The notes: generated by a model from the letters alone, not told the origin. 13,849 nt of DNA from JAFLUQ01 sp964442035 (GCA_964442035.1 CAYTWZ010000047.1:1-13849), one strand, 5' to 3'. Positions 6,376-12,513 are shown, counted from the first letter of the stretch. Made by a program: numbers and translations.

Positions 6376-7272
6376 ATGAACACAGAGCAACAAACACAAC
6401 AGCAGGACGATACCGTACAAAAAACAAAGCGTTTTCCATTTTTTAAGATCTTTATAGGAATTTTGGGCTTGATTGCCGTACTTGCGGTCGCCATAGGCGC
6501 GGAAAAACACATTAGTTCGATAATAAAGGACGTCAACATCAAAAAAGACAATCTCTCGACCGAAGAAGTCACATTCTTTGACGTAACGCCCCTTGACACC
6601 CAGATAATGGCCGTGATAGCCAGCGATGGCACCTGCCGTTTGGCTTTTAACGAGTGCCTCAGCTGCCACTACAACGACGGTGTAAAGGCCACCTTTACCG
6701 ACGATACGGAGCGTAAAATTGTAAAATGTACAAACTGCGGCTGTGAAACCGCATACGATGACCTTGGCATTCTCCGGGAGGATTGCACGCCAATCCCCAT
6801 ACTTAACGATTACATAGTCATTGATGACCATACCATCATGATACCTAAGGAGTTTCTTACCGACTGCAAAACAATGTTTGACGTGATACGCAGCGGCAAA
6901 AACAACTATGCCACGGTTTACGACACATACGACTACATGAACATGGAGATCACCGAGGCCGGTGACGCGCCGGTAAGCTATGATCGTGACGGAGAGATTT
7001 TTGTTCCCGCTAAGCCTATCCGCACCGATGATTTGTATAATCGGGCCGAAAGCATTACCAAGCTTTACAACGGATATGTGGATGGAGTAAGCGTCAACGC
7101 CCCCGCGGATGTGATCGAAAGCTTTACACAAACCTACAAGGAATTTTCCGCCCTGTGTGAGGAGCTCAATACTACTGAGCTTGCCCCCGAAAGAACCGTT
7201 GAGATCAGCGAGGAATTTGACAGGATAGAAAAAATCATCAGGGAAACAGGCTCAAAGTATTACACAGATTAA
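6376..7272 (+). CDS. Membrane-anchored FtrD/DUF2318-like cysteine-rich protein
   Basis: The 298-residue protein has a short polar N-terminus, one hydrophobic segment at about 22-42 (FFKIFIGILGLIAVLAVAIG), then a soluble domain probably outside the membrane. Residues 80-142 match the FtrD/DUF2318 pattern: VIASDGTCRLAFNEC, CLSC (94-97), KCTNCGCE (118-124) and a later DC at 136-137. This arrangement is typical of an iron-sulfur or metal-binding domain linked in other bacteria to iron uptake. The C-terminal half (150-298) is acidic and unrecognised. I chose ATG 6376 because TTGGAG lies 8 nt upstream; the frame runs back to ATG 6253 with no site and an unlikely N-terminus. No permease or FtrABC partner is adjacent. 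Domain assignment is from pattern recall and moderately sure; substrate is unknown. Confidence 0.72.
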   Translation: MNTEQQTQQQDDTVQKTKRFPFFKIFIGILGLIAVLAVAIGAEKHISSIIKDVNIKKDNLSTEEVTFFDVTPLDTQIMAVIASDGTCRLAFNECLSCHYNDGVKATFTDDTERKIVKCTNCGCETAYDDLGILREDCTPIPILNDYIVIDDHTIMIPKEFLTDCKTMFDVIRSGKNNYATVYDTYDYMNMEITEAGDAPVSYDRDGEIFVPAKPIRTDDLYNRAESITKLYNGYVDGVSVNAPADVIESFTQTYKEFSALCEELNTTELAPERTVEISEEFDRIEKIIRETGSKYYTD

Positions 7273-7288
7273 AACAGTCATTCCAAGC

Positions 7289-7327
7289 AAGCCTGAAGGG
7301 AATTCTCAGCGATTTCACTTCAGGCTT
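7289..7327 (+). terminator. Probable terminator after the FtrD/DUF2318-like gene
   Basis: AAGCCTGAAG (7289-7298) and CTTCAGGCTT (7318-7327) form a 10-bp perfect stem. The trailing sequence CTTACCTTTG is only weakly U-rich, so termination may be inefficient. A second stem with a good T-run follows at 7404-7449. Confidence 0.5.
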
Positions 7328-7403
7328 CTTACCTTTGATAAAGAATGGCAAATGAATGAGCACCGTTATCGAATAGTAAAGCCCACTGCTTTAACAACAA
7401 AAT

Positions 7404-7449
7404 AAAAATCCCCTCTTTCGGCCATACTAAAGTCAGGGAGGGGATTTTT
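7404..7449 (+). terminator. Terminator-like stem that contains the VanW gene's ribosome binding site
   Basis: AAAAATCCCCTC (7404-7415) pairs perfectly with GAGGGGATTTTT (7438-7449), with a 22-nt loop and a T-run. The right arm holds the GGGAGGGG ribosome binding site and runs into the TTG start codon at 7449. It can act as an intrinsic terminator in either direction or as a hairpin masking the ribosome binding site. Which role dominates cannot be read from sequence. Confidence 0.65.
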
Positions 7450-8075
7450 TGAAACTGATAATAATACTGCTGCCGATTATATTAGCGCTTTCCTCATGTA
7501 ATCCTGATCCGCATTTCCCGGAAAAGTCTGACCAAAGGCAAGAAACTCAAATCACTGAGCTTCCCCCTGTCACAGCCCAAGTTCCGGAGCCGCCACAAGT
7601 ACCCGCCCAGACCGCTCCCGTCGAGGAAATACTGGCTCAGGCGCAGACACAGCTTCTTGACGCTTCAGCGCCAAGGGTGCAAAACATCTCTCTGGCCTGT
7701 GATGCCATTAACGGCACTGTGCTTGAACCGGGCGAAAGCTTCAGCTTTAACGACGCGGTAGGACATCGCACTGAGGAAAACGGCTACACGGATGCTCCCG
7801 TCATAGTTAACGGTCACAGTGAGCAGGGCTGCGGCGGCGGAGTGTGCCAAGTCAGTACCACGCTCTATATGGCCGCGGCGGACAGCGGAATGACCATAGA
7901 TGAACACCACACTCACAGCAAAAGCGTCCCTTACGCCAGCGAGGGGCGCGACGCCACGGTCGTCTTTGGGGAAAAAGACCTCAAATTTACCAACGAAACG
8001 GATACACCGGTGACTGTTTACGTGTGGACCGACGGTTCAGACGTGTTTTCAAAAATTACCAAAAAAAGCCCTTGA
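7449..8075 (+). CDS. VanW-domain lipoprotein
   Basis: The 208-residue protein starts with a lipoprotein signal, MKLIIILLPIILALSSC, with lipidation expected at Cys17. Residues 20-60 are a Pro/Gln/Glu-rich linker. Residues 75-205 are a VanW-like domain with its hallmarks GESFSFNDAVGHRTEENGY (95-113), GGGVCQVSTTLY (129-140), HHTHS (153-157) and GRDATVVFGEKDLKF (166-180). VanW-like domains occur in cell-surface proteins and near some vancomycin-resistance loci, but their biochemistry is unknown; this is not evidence of resistance. The start is TTG, chosen because GGGAGGGG precedes it and the signal peptide begins there. The protein is short, without the transpeptidase or peptidoglycan-binding domains often attached. 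Its TGA stop lies inside the -35 box of the rubrerythrin promoter. Confidence 0.88.
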   Translation: MKLIIILLPIILALSSCNPDPHFPEKSDQRQETQITELPPVTAQVPEPPQVPAQTAPVEEILAQAQTQLLDASAPRVQNISLACDAINGTVLEPGESFSFNDAVGHRTEENGYTDAPVIVNGHSEQGCGGGVCQVSTTLYMAAADSGMTIDEHHTHSKSVPYASEGRDATVVFGEKDLKFTNETDTPVTVYVWTDGSDVFSKITKKSP

Positions 8076-8100
8076 CAAACAAGATGGCCTGTATTATAAT
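8072..8100 (+). promoter_or_regulatory. Consensus sigma-A promoter for rubrerythrin/rubredoxin
   Basis: TTGACA (8072-8077), 17-nt spacer, TATAAT (8095-8100): both hexamers are perfect. The -35 hexamer contains the TGA stop of the VanW gene (8073-8075). Such a strong promoter suggests high expression when not repressed. Confidence 0.88.
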
Positions 8101-8103
8101 ATA

Positions 8104-8128
8104 GATAATGATAATAAATCCTATTATC
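8104..8128 (+). promoter_or_regulatory. Putative Fur/PerR-family operator
   Basis: GATAATGATAAT (8104-8115) matches the first two hexamers of the Fur box. GATAATA-AATCC-TATTATC (8110-8128) is a 7-5-7 inverted repeat, 19 bp in all. It begins 4 bp after the -10 box, a position suited to repression. PerR control of rubrerythrins is known in clostridia; which regulator binds here is inference. Confidence 0.55.
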
Positions 8129-8158
8129 GAAATTTTATTTAAGAAAGGATGAATATTT

Positions 8159-8710
8159 ATGAAATTTGTATGTCCCGTTTGCGGTTATATCCATGAGGGT
8201 GACAATCCTCCTGAGGTGTGCCCCCTTTGCAAATGTCCCGGCTCTAAGTTCACCGTTATGGAAGAGGGCAAGCTTACTTGGGCGTGTGAGCACGTTATCG
8301 GCGTAGGAGCCAAGGGCAAGGTCGATGACAGAGTATATGAAGGTCTTAAGTCCAATTTCGAAGGCGAATGCTGTGAGGTAGGTATGTACCTTGCTATGTC
8401 CCGTCAGGCTATACGTGAGGGTTATCCTGAGATAGGCGCTTTCTATGAGAAAGCTGCTTACGATGAAGCAGAGCACGCCGCTAAATTTGCGGAGCTTTTG
8501 GGCGAGGTTGTTACAGACTCCACCAAAAAGAACCTTGAACTCCGCCGCGACGCTGAGAACGGCGCCACCGCCGGCAAGCTTGAACTGGCTAAGTTGGCTA
8601 AGGAGCTCAACTATGACGCTATCCACGACACAGTACATGAAATGGCCAAGGACGAAGCAAGACACGGCTGTGGTTTTGACGGTCTGATCAAGCACTACTT
8701 CAGCAAGTAA
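8159..8710 (+). CDS. Reverse rubrerythrin
   Basis: The 183-residue protein has its rubredoxin domain first: CPVC (5-8) and CPLC (21-24), followed by a ferritin-like four-helix domain (about 55-183). This order is the reverse of classical rubrerythrin and defines the reverse type known from clostridia as NADH-linked peroxide and oxygen reductases. Di-iron ligands are visible as E70 and E73 in FEGECCEVG, ExxH in DEAEH (E103, H106) and ExxH in DEARH (E166, H169). It is cytosolic and would detoxify H2O2 or O2 using electrons from rubredoxin, which is encoded 12 nt downstream. AAAGGATG lies 8 nt before the ATG. Codon choice is restricted (many AAG, CTT, GGC), as expected of a well-expressed gene. 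Confidence 0.96.
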   Translation: MKFVCPVCGYIHEGDNPPEVCPLCKCPGSKFTVMEEGKLTWACEHVIGVGAKGKVDDRVYEGLKSNFEGECCEVGMYLAMSRQAIREGYPEIGAFYEKAAYDEAEHAAKFAELLGEVVTDSTKKNLELRRDAENGATAGKLELAKLAKELNYDAIHDTVHEMAKDEARHGCGFDGLIKHYFSK

Positions 8711-8722
8711 GGAGAAGCGGCT

Positions 8723-8878
8723 ATGAAAAAGTATGTATGTCCCTGTGGCTATGAGTATGATCCTGAGATAGGCGATCCAGACAGCGGTATCGCGCCCGGC
8801 ACCGCTTGGGAAGATATCCCCGATGATTGGGTATGTCCTGTATGCGGTTTAGGCAAGGACAGCTTTGTGGAAGAATAA
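8723..8878 (+). CDS. Rubredoxin with a CxC first iron knuckle
   Basis: This 51-residue electron carrier ends 50 bp before the next promoter; GGAG lies 8 nt before its ATG. Rubredoxin hallmarks are YVC-PCGYEYDPEIGDPD (4-20), GIAPGTAWEDIPDDWVCP (22-39) and CPVCGLGKDSF (38-48). It would hold one iron on four cysteines and pass electrons to the adjacent reverse rubrerythrin. The second knuckle is the normal CPVCG, but the first reads C6-P-C8-G, one residue shorter than the usual CxxCG. The flanking residues align perfectly with other rubredoxins, so the gap is confined to that turn. The two genes appear co-transcribed and end at the terminator at 8888-8922. Confidence 0.95.
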   Translation: MKKYVCPCGYEYDPEIGDPDSGIAPGTAWEDIPDDWVCPVCGLGKDSFVEE

Positions 8879-8887
8879 TATTTTGAT

Positions 8888-8922
8888 GGGACAGGCTTTT
8901 TGCCTGTCCTTTCTCTATTTTT
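8888..8922 (+). terminator. Intrinsic terminator of the rubrerythrin/rubredoxin operon
   Basis: GGACAGGC (8889-8896) and GCCTGTCC (8902-8909) form a perfect 8-bp stem around a TTTTT loop, followed by TTTCTCTATTTTT. It lies 10 nt after the rubredoxin stop codon. Confidence 0.88.
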
Positions 8923-8934
8923 CAAATGAGGCAC

Positions 8935-8963
8935 TTGACATCTCAAAAATTTTACGATATACT
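8935..8963 (+). promoter_or_regulatory. Sigma-A promoter for the diguanylate cyclase gene
   Basis: TTGACA (8935-8940), 17-nt spacer, TATACT (8958-8963). Transcription should begin near 8970, leaving a leader of about 260 nt before the ATG at 9230. Confidence 0.82.
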
Positions 8964-8969
8964 ATAGTA

Positions 8970-9229
8970 AAGAAGTGTTGAATATCCACGCCTATGACTT
9001 AAAACAACCATTGGCGGTTGATTTTCCCTAACAGTTCAGTAAAAATTCAAAGCACGAAAACATTCACGCGCTTTTTGCTTTGACACAAAAATTTACTCGC
9101 CAATCTGTATTTTTAAATTGATCAGCGCTTCCTTATCAAAGTTGGGATGGTGCGGAGCCGTTTTTCATTAGCATACGCGCAACAGAAGGAAACAAATAAA
9201 TTCGCATATGGAAAAGGGATTGATTTATT
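8970..9229 (+). promoter_or_regulatory. Long structured 5' leader of the diguanylate cyclase gene
   Basis: This 260-nt stretch has no credible ORF. Visible structures are CAACC/GGTTG (9005-9020) and a two-part stem, AGTAAA/TTTACT (9038-9043, 9092-9097) enclosing TCAAAGCA/TGCTTTGA (9047-9054, 9076-9083). Positions 9110-9137 are 24/28 identical to an arm of the palindrome at 11032-11099. I could not fit it to a known riboswitch, including the c-di-GMP (GEMM) classes. The ribosome binding site is AAAAGGGA, 10 nt before the ATG. Confidence 0.45.
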
Positions 9230-10789
9230 ATGTTTGAGTATACTTATAAGCTACAGATAGTGGCTTTGTATAAAGACGAGATATTAAATAAAGTCATTAA
9301 GCAAAAATTTAACAGGCTTGACATAAATTTGATTTGTCCCGCTTCAAGCGATGAGCTTCCCCCAAAGGCCGATATTGTTTTTATCGGGCCGGATCACAAT
9401 TGTAAAATGCTTCGTAAAAAATACGGATCCAAAACCCGTTTTATTTTGTGCGCGAACGATGAAGTCGCTCAAACGCTTCCGGTCGAAATTCTGGAGGAAA
9501 CAGACAGAATTTGGAGCACTCCCCTTAATCCCACTTTGATTCCATGGCGGTATAAGCATCTTATTGATAATATCATACTGGAAAAAGATTATCAAATGAA
9601 TATAAACTGTCTGGACACGGCGATAGATACGCTCCCGGATATGCTTTGGTTCAAGTCGATAAACGGGATACATACAAAGGTAAACAAGGCGTTTTGCAAC
9701 ATAGTAAACAAAACCCGTGAGGACATAACGGGAAAGGATCATTGTTATATATGGGACGTACCCGAGGATGAGGCATTTGCCTGCCAGGAAAGTGACAACA
9801 GAGTAATACGGGAAAGAAAGACCTGCCAATCCTTAGAGCTGGTAAAAAGCAATAAAGGACTGAGACAGTTTAGAACCTATAAATCTCCTATTTTTGGGGA
9901 AAATGGCGCCATACTGGGAACTGTCGGAATCGGACACGATATTACCGATTTGCAGAATTTGGGCACCGAAATGGAAATCGTGCTTAACAGTATGCCGTAT
10001 TCTATTATACTGCGCGACGATAAGGACATCATTATTGATGTGAACAAATGCTTTGAAGAATTTTTTAATATAAGCAGGGACAAAGCCATCGGAATGTCCT
10101 ATGCAGATTGGCGTCGTATCGCCTTAAACGAACAGTCCGAAAGCGTAAACCCGGAAGGATATGTGGAGCTTGAAGCAAAAATCACGGGGAAATTTTTGGT
10201 TACGTATGAGGAAATTATCCGGGATGTATTTGGCAATTTCGTTGGGAAAATAAGCATTTTCCGGGATATATCCAATACAAAAAATCTGGAAATGGAAATC
10301 ATTCACAGCTACAATACGGATTTTCTTACGGGGCTTAACAACCGCAGGAGCTTTTATGATTACATAAACCAAAACCGCAGCGATAAGCCTATCAGCGTAA
10401 TTTATCTTGACCTTGACTGCTTTAAGAAGCTCAATGATACCTTTGGGCATAAGGCCGGAGACAAGGCGCTGTTGCGCGTTTCTAACATTTTGCGGCAGTA
10501 TTTTTCGGAAGACTTTATTGCACGCTTCGGCGGTGATGAGTTTGTTATCGCTGTTTTAAGGCCGTGTACGACGGATGAGATAAAAAGCCGCGCGATGCTT
10601 ATGCAGAGCGAGATGGTTAAGTCCTTTGAGGATTTTGAAGATATGCGTCTGCTCACTGTCAGCATAGGAATCGCTCGGGCGGAGAACGCTGAAACAAACA
10701 TTGACGAGCTTATAAATCAGGGTGACAGCGCGATGTACAAGGCAAAACAAAGCGGTAAAAATTGCTGTATTGTTTATTCTGAGCTATAA
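9230..10789 (+). CDS. Diguanylate cyclase with N-terminal receiver-like region and two PAS domains
   Basis: The 519-residue soluble protein should make c-di-GMP from two GTP. Residues 1-115 have a receiver-like alternation (KADIVFIGPD, RFILCAND) without a clear phosphorylation site. PAS domains follow at about 125-243 (ending GTVGIGHDITDLQ) and 247-352 (ending ISIFRDISNTKNL). Residues 360-519 form the GGDEF domain: TDFLTGLNNRRSF (363-375), the metal-binding aspartate in DLDCFKK (D394) and RFGGDEFV (432-439), all intact. The RxxD inhibitory site is absent (FSED stands there), so product inhibition at that site is unlikely. It has its own promoter at 8935-8963 and a long leader. The last codons GAG-CTA-TAA run into intergenic repeat copy 2, which supplies the stop. 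It is the likely counterpart of the phosphodiesterase at 138-2660. The sensed ligand is unknown. Confidence 0.94.
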   Translation: MFEYTYKLQIVALYKDEILNKVIKQKFNRLDINLICPASSDELPPKADIVFIGPDHNCKMLRKKYGSKTRFILCANDEVAQTLPVEILEETDRIWSTPLNPTLIPWRYKHLIDNIILEKDYQMNINCLDTAIDTLPDMLWFKSINGIHTKVNKAFCNIVNKTREDITGKDHCYIWDVPEDEAFACQESDNRVIRERKTCQSLELVKSNKGLRQFRTYKSPIFGENGAILGTVGIGHDITDLQNLGTEMEIVLNSMPYSIILRDDKDIIIDVNKCFEEFFNISRDKAIGMSYADWRRIALNEQSESVNPEGYVELEAKITGKFLVTYEEIIRDVFGNFVGKISIFRDISNTKNLEMEIIHSYNTDFLTGLNNRRSFYDYINQNRSDKPISVIYLDLDCFKKLNDTFGHKAGDKALLRVSNILRQYFSEDFIARFGGDEFVIAVLRPCTTDEIKSRAMLMQSEMVKSFEDFEDMRLLTVSIGIARAENAETNIDELINQGDSAMYKAKQSGKNCCIVYSEL

Positions 10790-10967
10790 CTAAACGAAAG
10801 ATGTCCCCCCCCGGATCTCGTCTACCGACTCGGTCGGTGCTTCTGCTTCGCAGAGGCTGCCACCGGCATAGGGCACCCTCTAAGGCGGCGGATTACGCTT
10901 TCGTTTTTCGGTGGGAGTTCAATCTCCCACCGAAAACGCCTCATGACGGGCTTTCAGCCCTATTGAA
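10786..10967 (+). repeat. Structured intergenic repeat, copy 2
   Basis: Full-length copy starting ATAACTAAACGAAAGATGTC and ending GACGGGCTTTCAGCCC then TATTGAA. Internal hairpins include CTTCTGC-TTC-GCAGAGG (10840-10856) and a perfect 13-bp stem TTTTCGGTGGGAG/CTCCCACCGAAAA (10905-10917, 10924-10936). The first bases overlap the stop codon of the diguanylate cyclase gene. The open frame crossing it is not credible as protein. Confidence 0.88.
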
Positions 10968-11001
10968 GGCCGCACTAAGTGGAAGCCTTAACAAGGTAAC
11001 G

Positions 11002-11023
11002 GCTGACGCTGCGCAGCGTCAGC
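11002..11023. repeat. Perfect 22-bp palindrome
   Basis: GCTGACGCTGC (11002-11012) is followed immediately by its exact reverse complement (11013-11023). It lies 35 bp after repeat copy 2 and 8 bp before the long hairpin at 11032. No T-run follows, so it is not a standard terminator. Confidence 0.85.
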
Positions 11024-11031
11024 AGAAAAAT

Positions 11032-11099
11032 TTAAGGAAGCGCTAATTAATTTTAAAATGCTGATTGATGCATTTTAAAATTAATTAGCGCTTCCTTAA
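11032..11099. repeat. Perfect 30-bp-stem hairpin
   Basis: The arms 11032-11061 and 11070-11099 are exact reverse complements around the 8-nt loop TGATTGAT. The arm begins TTAAGGAAGCGCTAATTAAT. There is no T-run after it. The right arm (11073-11100) is 24/28 identical to 9110-9137 in the leader of the diguanylate cyclase gene, so this is a repeat family and not a single hairpin. The perfect symmetry suggests recent origin or active maintenance. Confidence 0.88.
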
Positions 11100-11300
11100 C
11101 TATTTAGCTGAATTATAGCGTCACGTATCACTTAACGCTGTATATTTGTAATATGAAGCATAACACAATTGTAGTATATCATAATAAAGAAGAAGATATT
11201 ATAATTAAAATGTATATGTATAAATTGAAAATAACCTCGGCATTACAGACACAAACCGGGCAATTATTGTTCATAATACAGGAAAGGAGTGCATATATCC

Positions 11301-11495
11301 ATGACTTCAAATATGGACACACAACCACTACGAATAAAGCGCAGAGGCGAGGACGGTTCCAAAATCATCACTGTCAGGATAAAAGAAAATACCCTATCAG
11401 CACTGGACAAGCTTGCCTCCGAAAGCAACTATTCCCGCAATGAGCTGATTAATATTATTCTAAAGCATGGCATAAACAATATTATTATAGAATAG
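11301..11495 (+). CDS. Small ribbon-helix-helix (CopG/Arc-type) DNA-binding protein
   Basis: The 64-residue protein has a basic N-terminal tail (LRIKRRGEDGSK) and then the ribbon-helix-helix fold: beta strand KIITVRIKE (21-29), helix 1 NTLSALDKLASESN (30-43), turn YSR, helix 2 NELINIILKHGINNI (47-61). Such proteins dimerise and bind operator DNA, often as antitoxins or plasmid/element regulators. The ATG at 11301 follows AAAGGAG with 11-nt spacing; an in-frame GTG at 11289 overlaps the ribosome binding site and is rejected. No toxin gene lies on either side: 310 nt of AT-rich non-coding DNA follow. The upstream region 11100-11280 is AT-rich with no promoter I can defend. Its target is unknown. 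Confidence 0.82.
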   Translation: MTSNMDTQPLRIKRRGEDGSKIITVRIKENTLSALDKLASESNYSRNELINIILKHGINNIIIE

Positions 11496-11599
11496 ATAAG
11501 GTGCTTTCGTCAAAAAGTAACAATATTTTCCATCTACATAATATTATACCATATTTTAATAATTTTGTCAAGAGATTTTGCAAAAAAAATATGATTTTT

Positions 11600-11640
11600 A
11601 CCCGTCCCTATCCGGACAACAAGACGGGTTTATTGTTTTA
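11600..11640 (+). terminator. Intrinsic terminator in the 11496-11803 gap
   Basis: ACCCGTC (11600-11606) and GACGGGT (11623-11629) form a 7-bp stem followed by TTTATTGTTTTA. It lies 105 nt after the ribbon-helix-helix gene and probably ends its transcript. The rest of the gap is AT-rich and holds only the next promoter. Confidence 0.65.
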
Positions 11641-11740
11641 CACTTTTTTTGCGGCGTATTTGTAAAACATGCACAAATTCGCTCACAATTTTTCTCGGAT
11701 TTTTAGGCAATTTTGTTGGAATAATAATTTGAAAATACAC

Positions 11741-11769
11741 TTGATAAAACCTCCAAAAAATGCTAAAAT
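11741..11769 (+). promoter_or_regulatory. Extended -10 sigma-A promoter for the NifU-like/GGGtGRT operon
   Basis: TTGATA (11741-11746), 17-nt spacer, TAAAAT (11764-11769), with TGC directly before the -10 giving the extended TGn motif. The start is predicted near 11776, about 28 nt before the ATG, which has AAAGGAGA upstream. Confidence 0.82.
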
Positions 11770-11803
11770 TAAGTAAGAATAAATCTGAAAGGAGATTGTC
11801 TAT

Positions 11804-12496
11804 ATGAACTATTCAAAAGAAGTTGAGAATATGTGCTGTGTGGCAAAGGGCGTTAAGCACGAGCCCGCGCCTATTCCTCAAGAAGGCGCTTGGACTTATT
11901 CCAAGCAGATTACTGACATTTACGGCCTTACCCACGGTATAGGCTGGTGCGCTCCTCAGCAGGGCGCATGCAAGCTGACTCTTAATGTTAAGGGCGGCGT
12001 TATTGAGGAAGCTCTTATTGAGACCATAGGTTGCTCCGGCATGACTCACTCCGCGGCAATGGCCGCCGAAATACTTCCCGGCAAGACCATACTTGAGGCT
12101 CTTAACACAGACCTTGTCTGTGACGCTATCAATACCGCTATGCGTGAGCTTTTCCTCCAGATTGTATACGGCAGAACTCAGACAGCCTTCAGCGAGGGCG
12201 GACTTCCCATTGGCGCCGGCCTTGAGGATCTCGGCAAGGGACTTCGTTCTCAGGTTGGTACTCTTTACAGCACAAAGGCTAAGGGCCCCCGTTACCTCGA
12301 GCTTGCCGAAGGCTATATCACTAAGCTTGGACTTGACAAGGACGGCCTCATTATCGGTTATAAGTTCGTTCACCTTGGCAAGATGATGGAATTCATCCGC
12401 AAGGGTATGGACGCAAACGAGGCTATGGCTAAGGCCAGCGGTCAGTACGGCAGATTTGACGACGCGGTCAAAGTAATTGACCCCCGTGAAGAATAA
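11804..12496 (+). CDS. NifU/IscU-like iron-sulfur cluster assembly scaffold protein
   Basis: The 230-residue protein carries an IscU/NifU-N-like core at about 45-125. Candidate cluster ligands are C56 in QQGACKLTLNV, C77 in ETIGCSGMTHSAAMAAEIL (compare the GCGSAIASSS motif of IscU) and C106 in LVCDAINTAM. C11, C12 and C49 are additional. It lacks the NifU C-terminal thioredoxin-like domain; instead residues 125-230 form an extra region (GLPIGAGLEDLGKGLRSQVG, then ASGQYGRFDDAV) that I do not recognise. A role in holding or delivering an Fe-S cluster is inferred from the family. It is the first gene of a two-gene operon: the GGGtGRT gene begins 17 nt after its stop. Codon use is strongly biased (CTT, AAG, GGC, CGT), pointing to high expression. 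No cysteine desulfurase (IscS/SufS) is nearby. Confidence 0.85.
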   Translation: MNYSKEVENMCCVAKGVKHEPAPIPQEGAWTYSKQITDIYGLTHGIGWCAPQQGACKLTLNVKGGVIEEALIETIGCSGMTHSAAMAAEILPGKTILEALNTDLVCDAINTAMRELFLQIVYGRTQTAFSEGGLPIGAGLEDLGKGLRSQVGTLYSTKAKGPRYLELAEGYITKLGLDKDGLIIGYKFVHLGKMMEFIRKGMDANEAMAKASGQYGRFDDAVKVIDPREE

Positions 12497-12513
12497 GAGA
12501 GGAGGAAACACAA

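Noticed and set aside
6343..7131. Leftward 262-residue open frame opposite the FtrD/DUF2318-like gene
   Set aside because: It is antisense to a gene with promoter, ribosome binding site, membrane anchor and CxxC motifs; no domain seen.
7449..8075. Vancomycin-resistance gene
   Set aside because: VanW-like domains are widespread in surface proteins without vanA/vanB-type genes, and no van ligase or dehydrogenase is present here.
8970..9229. c-di-GMP (GEMM) riboswitch upstream of the diguanylate cyclase
   Set aside because: I could not find the conserved GEMM core or receptor sequences by eye; left as an unclassified leader.
10801..11046. 81-residue frame across repeat copy 2
   Set aside because: It is built from repeat sequence and palindrome; the other copies do not keep the frame.
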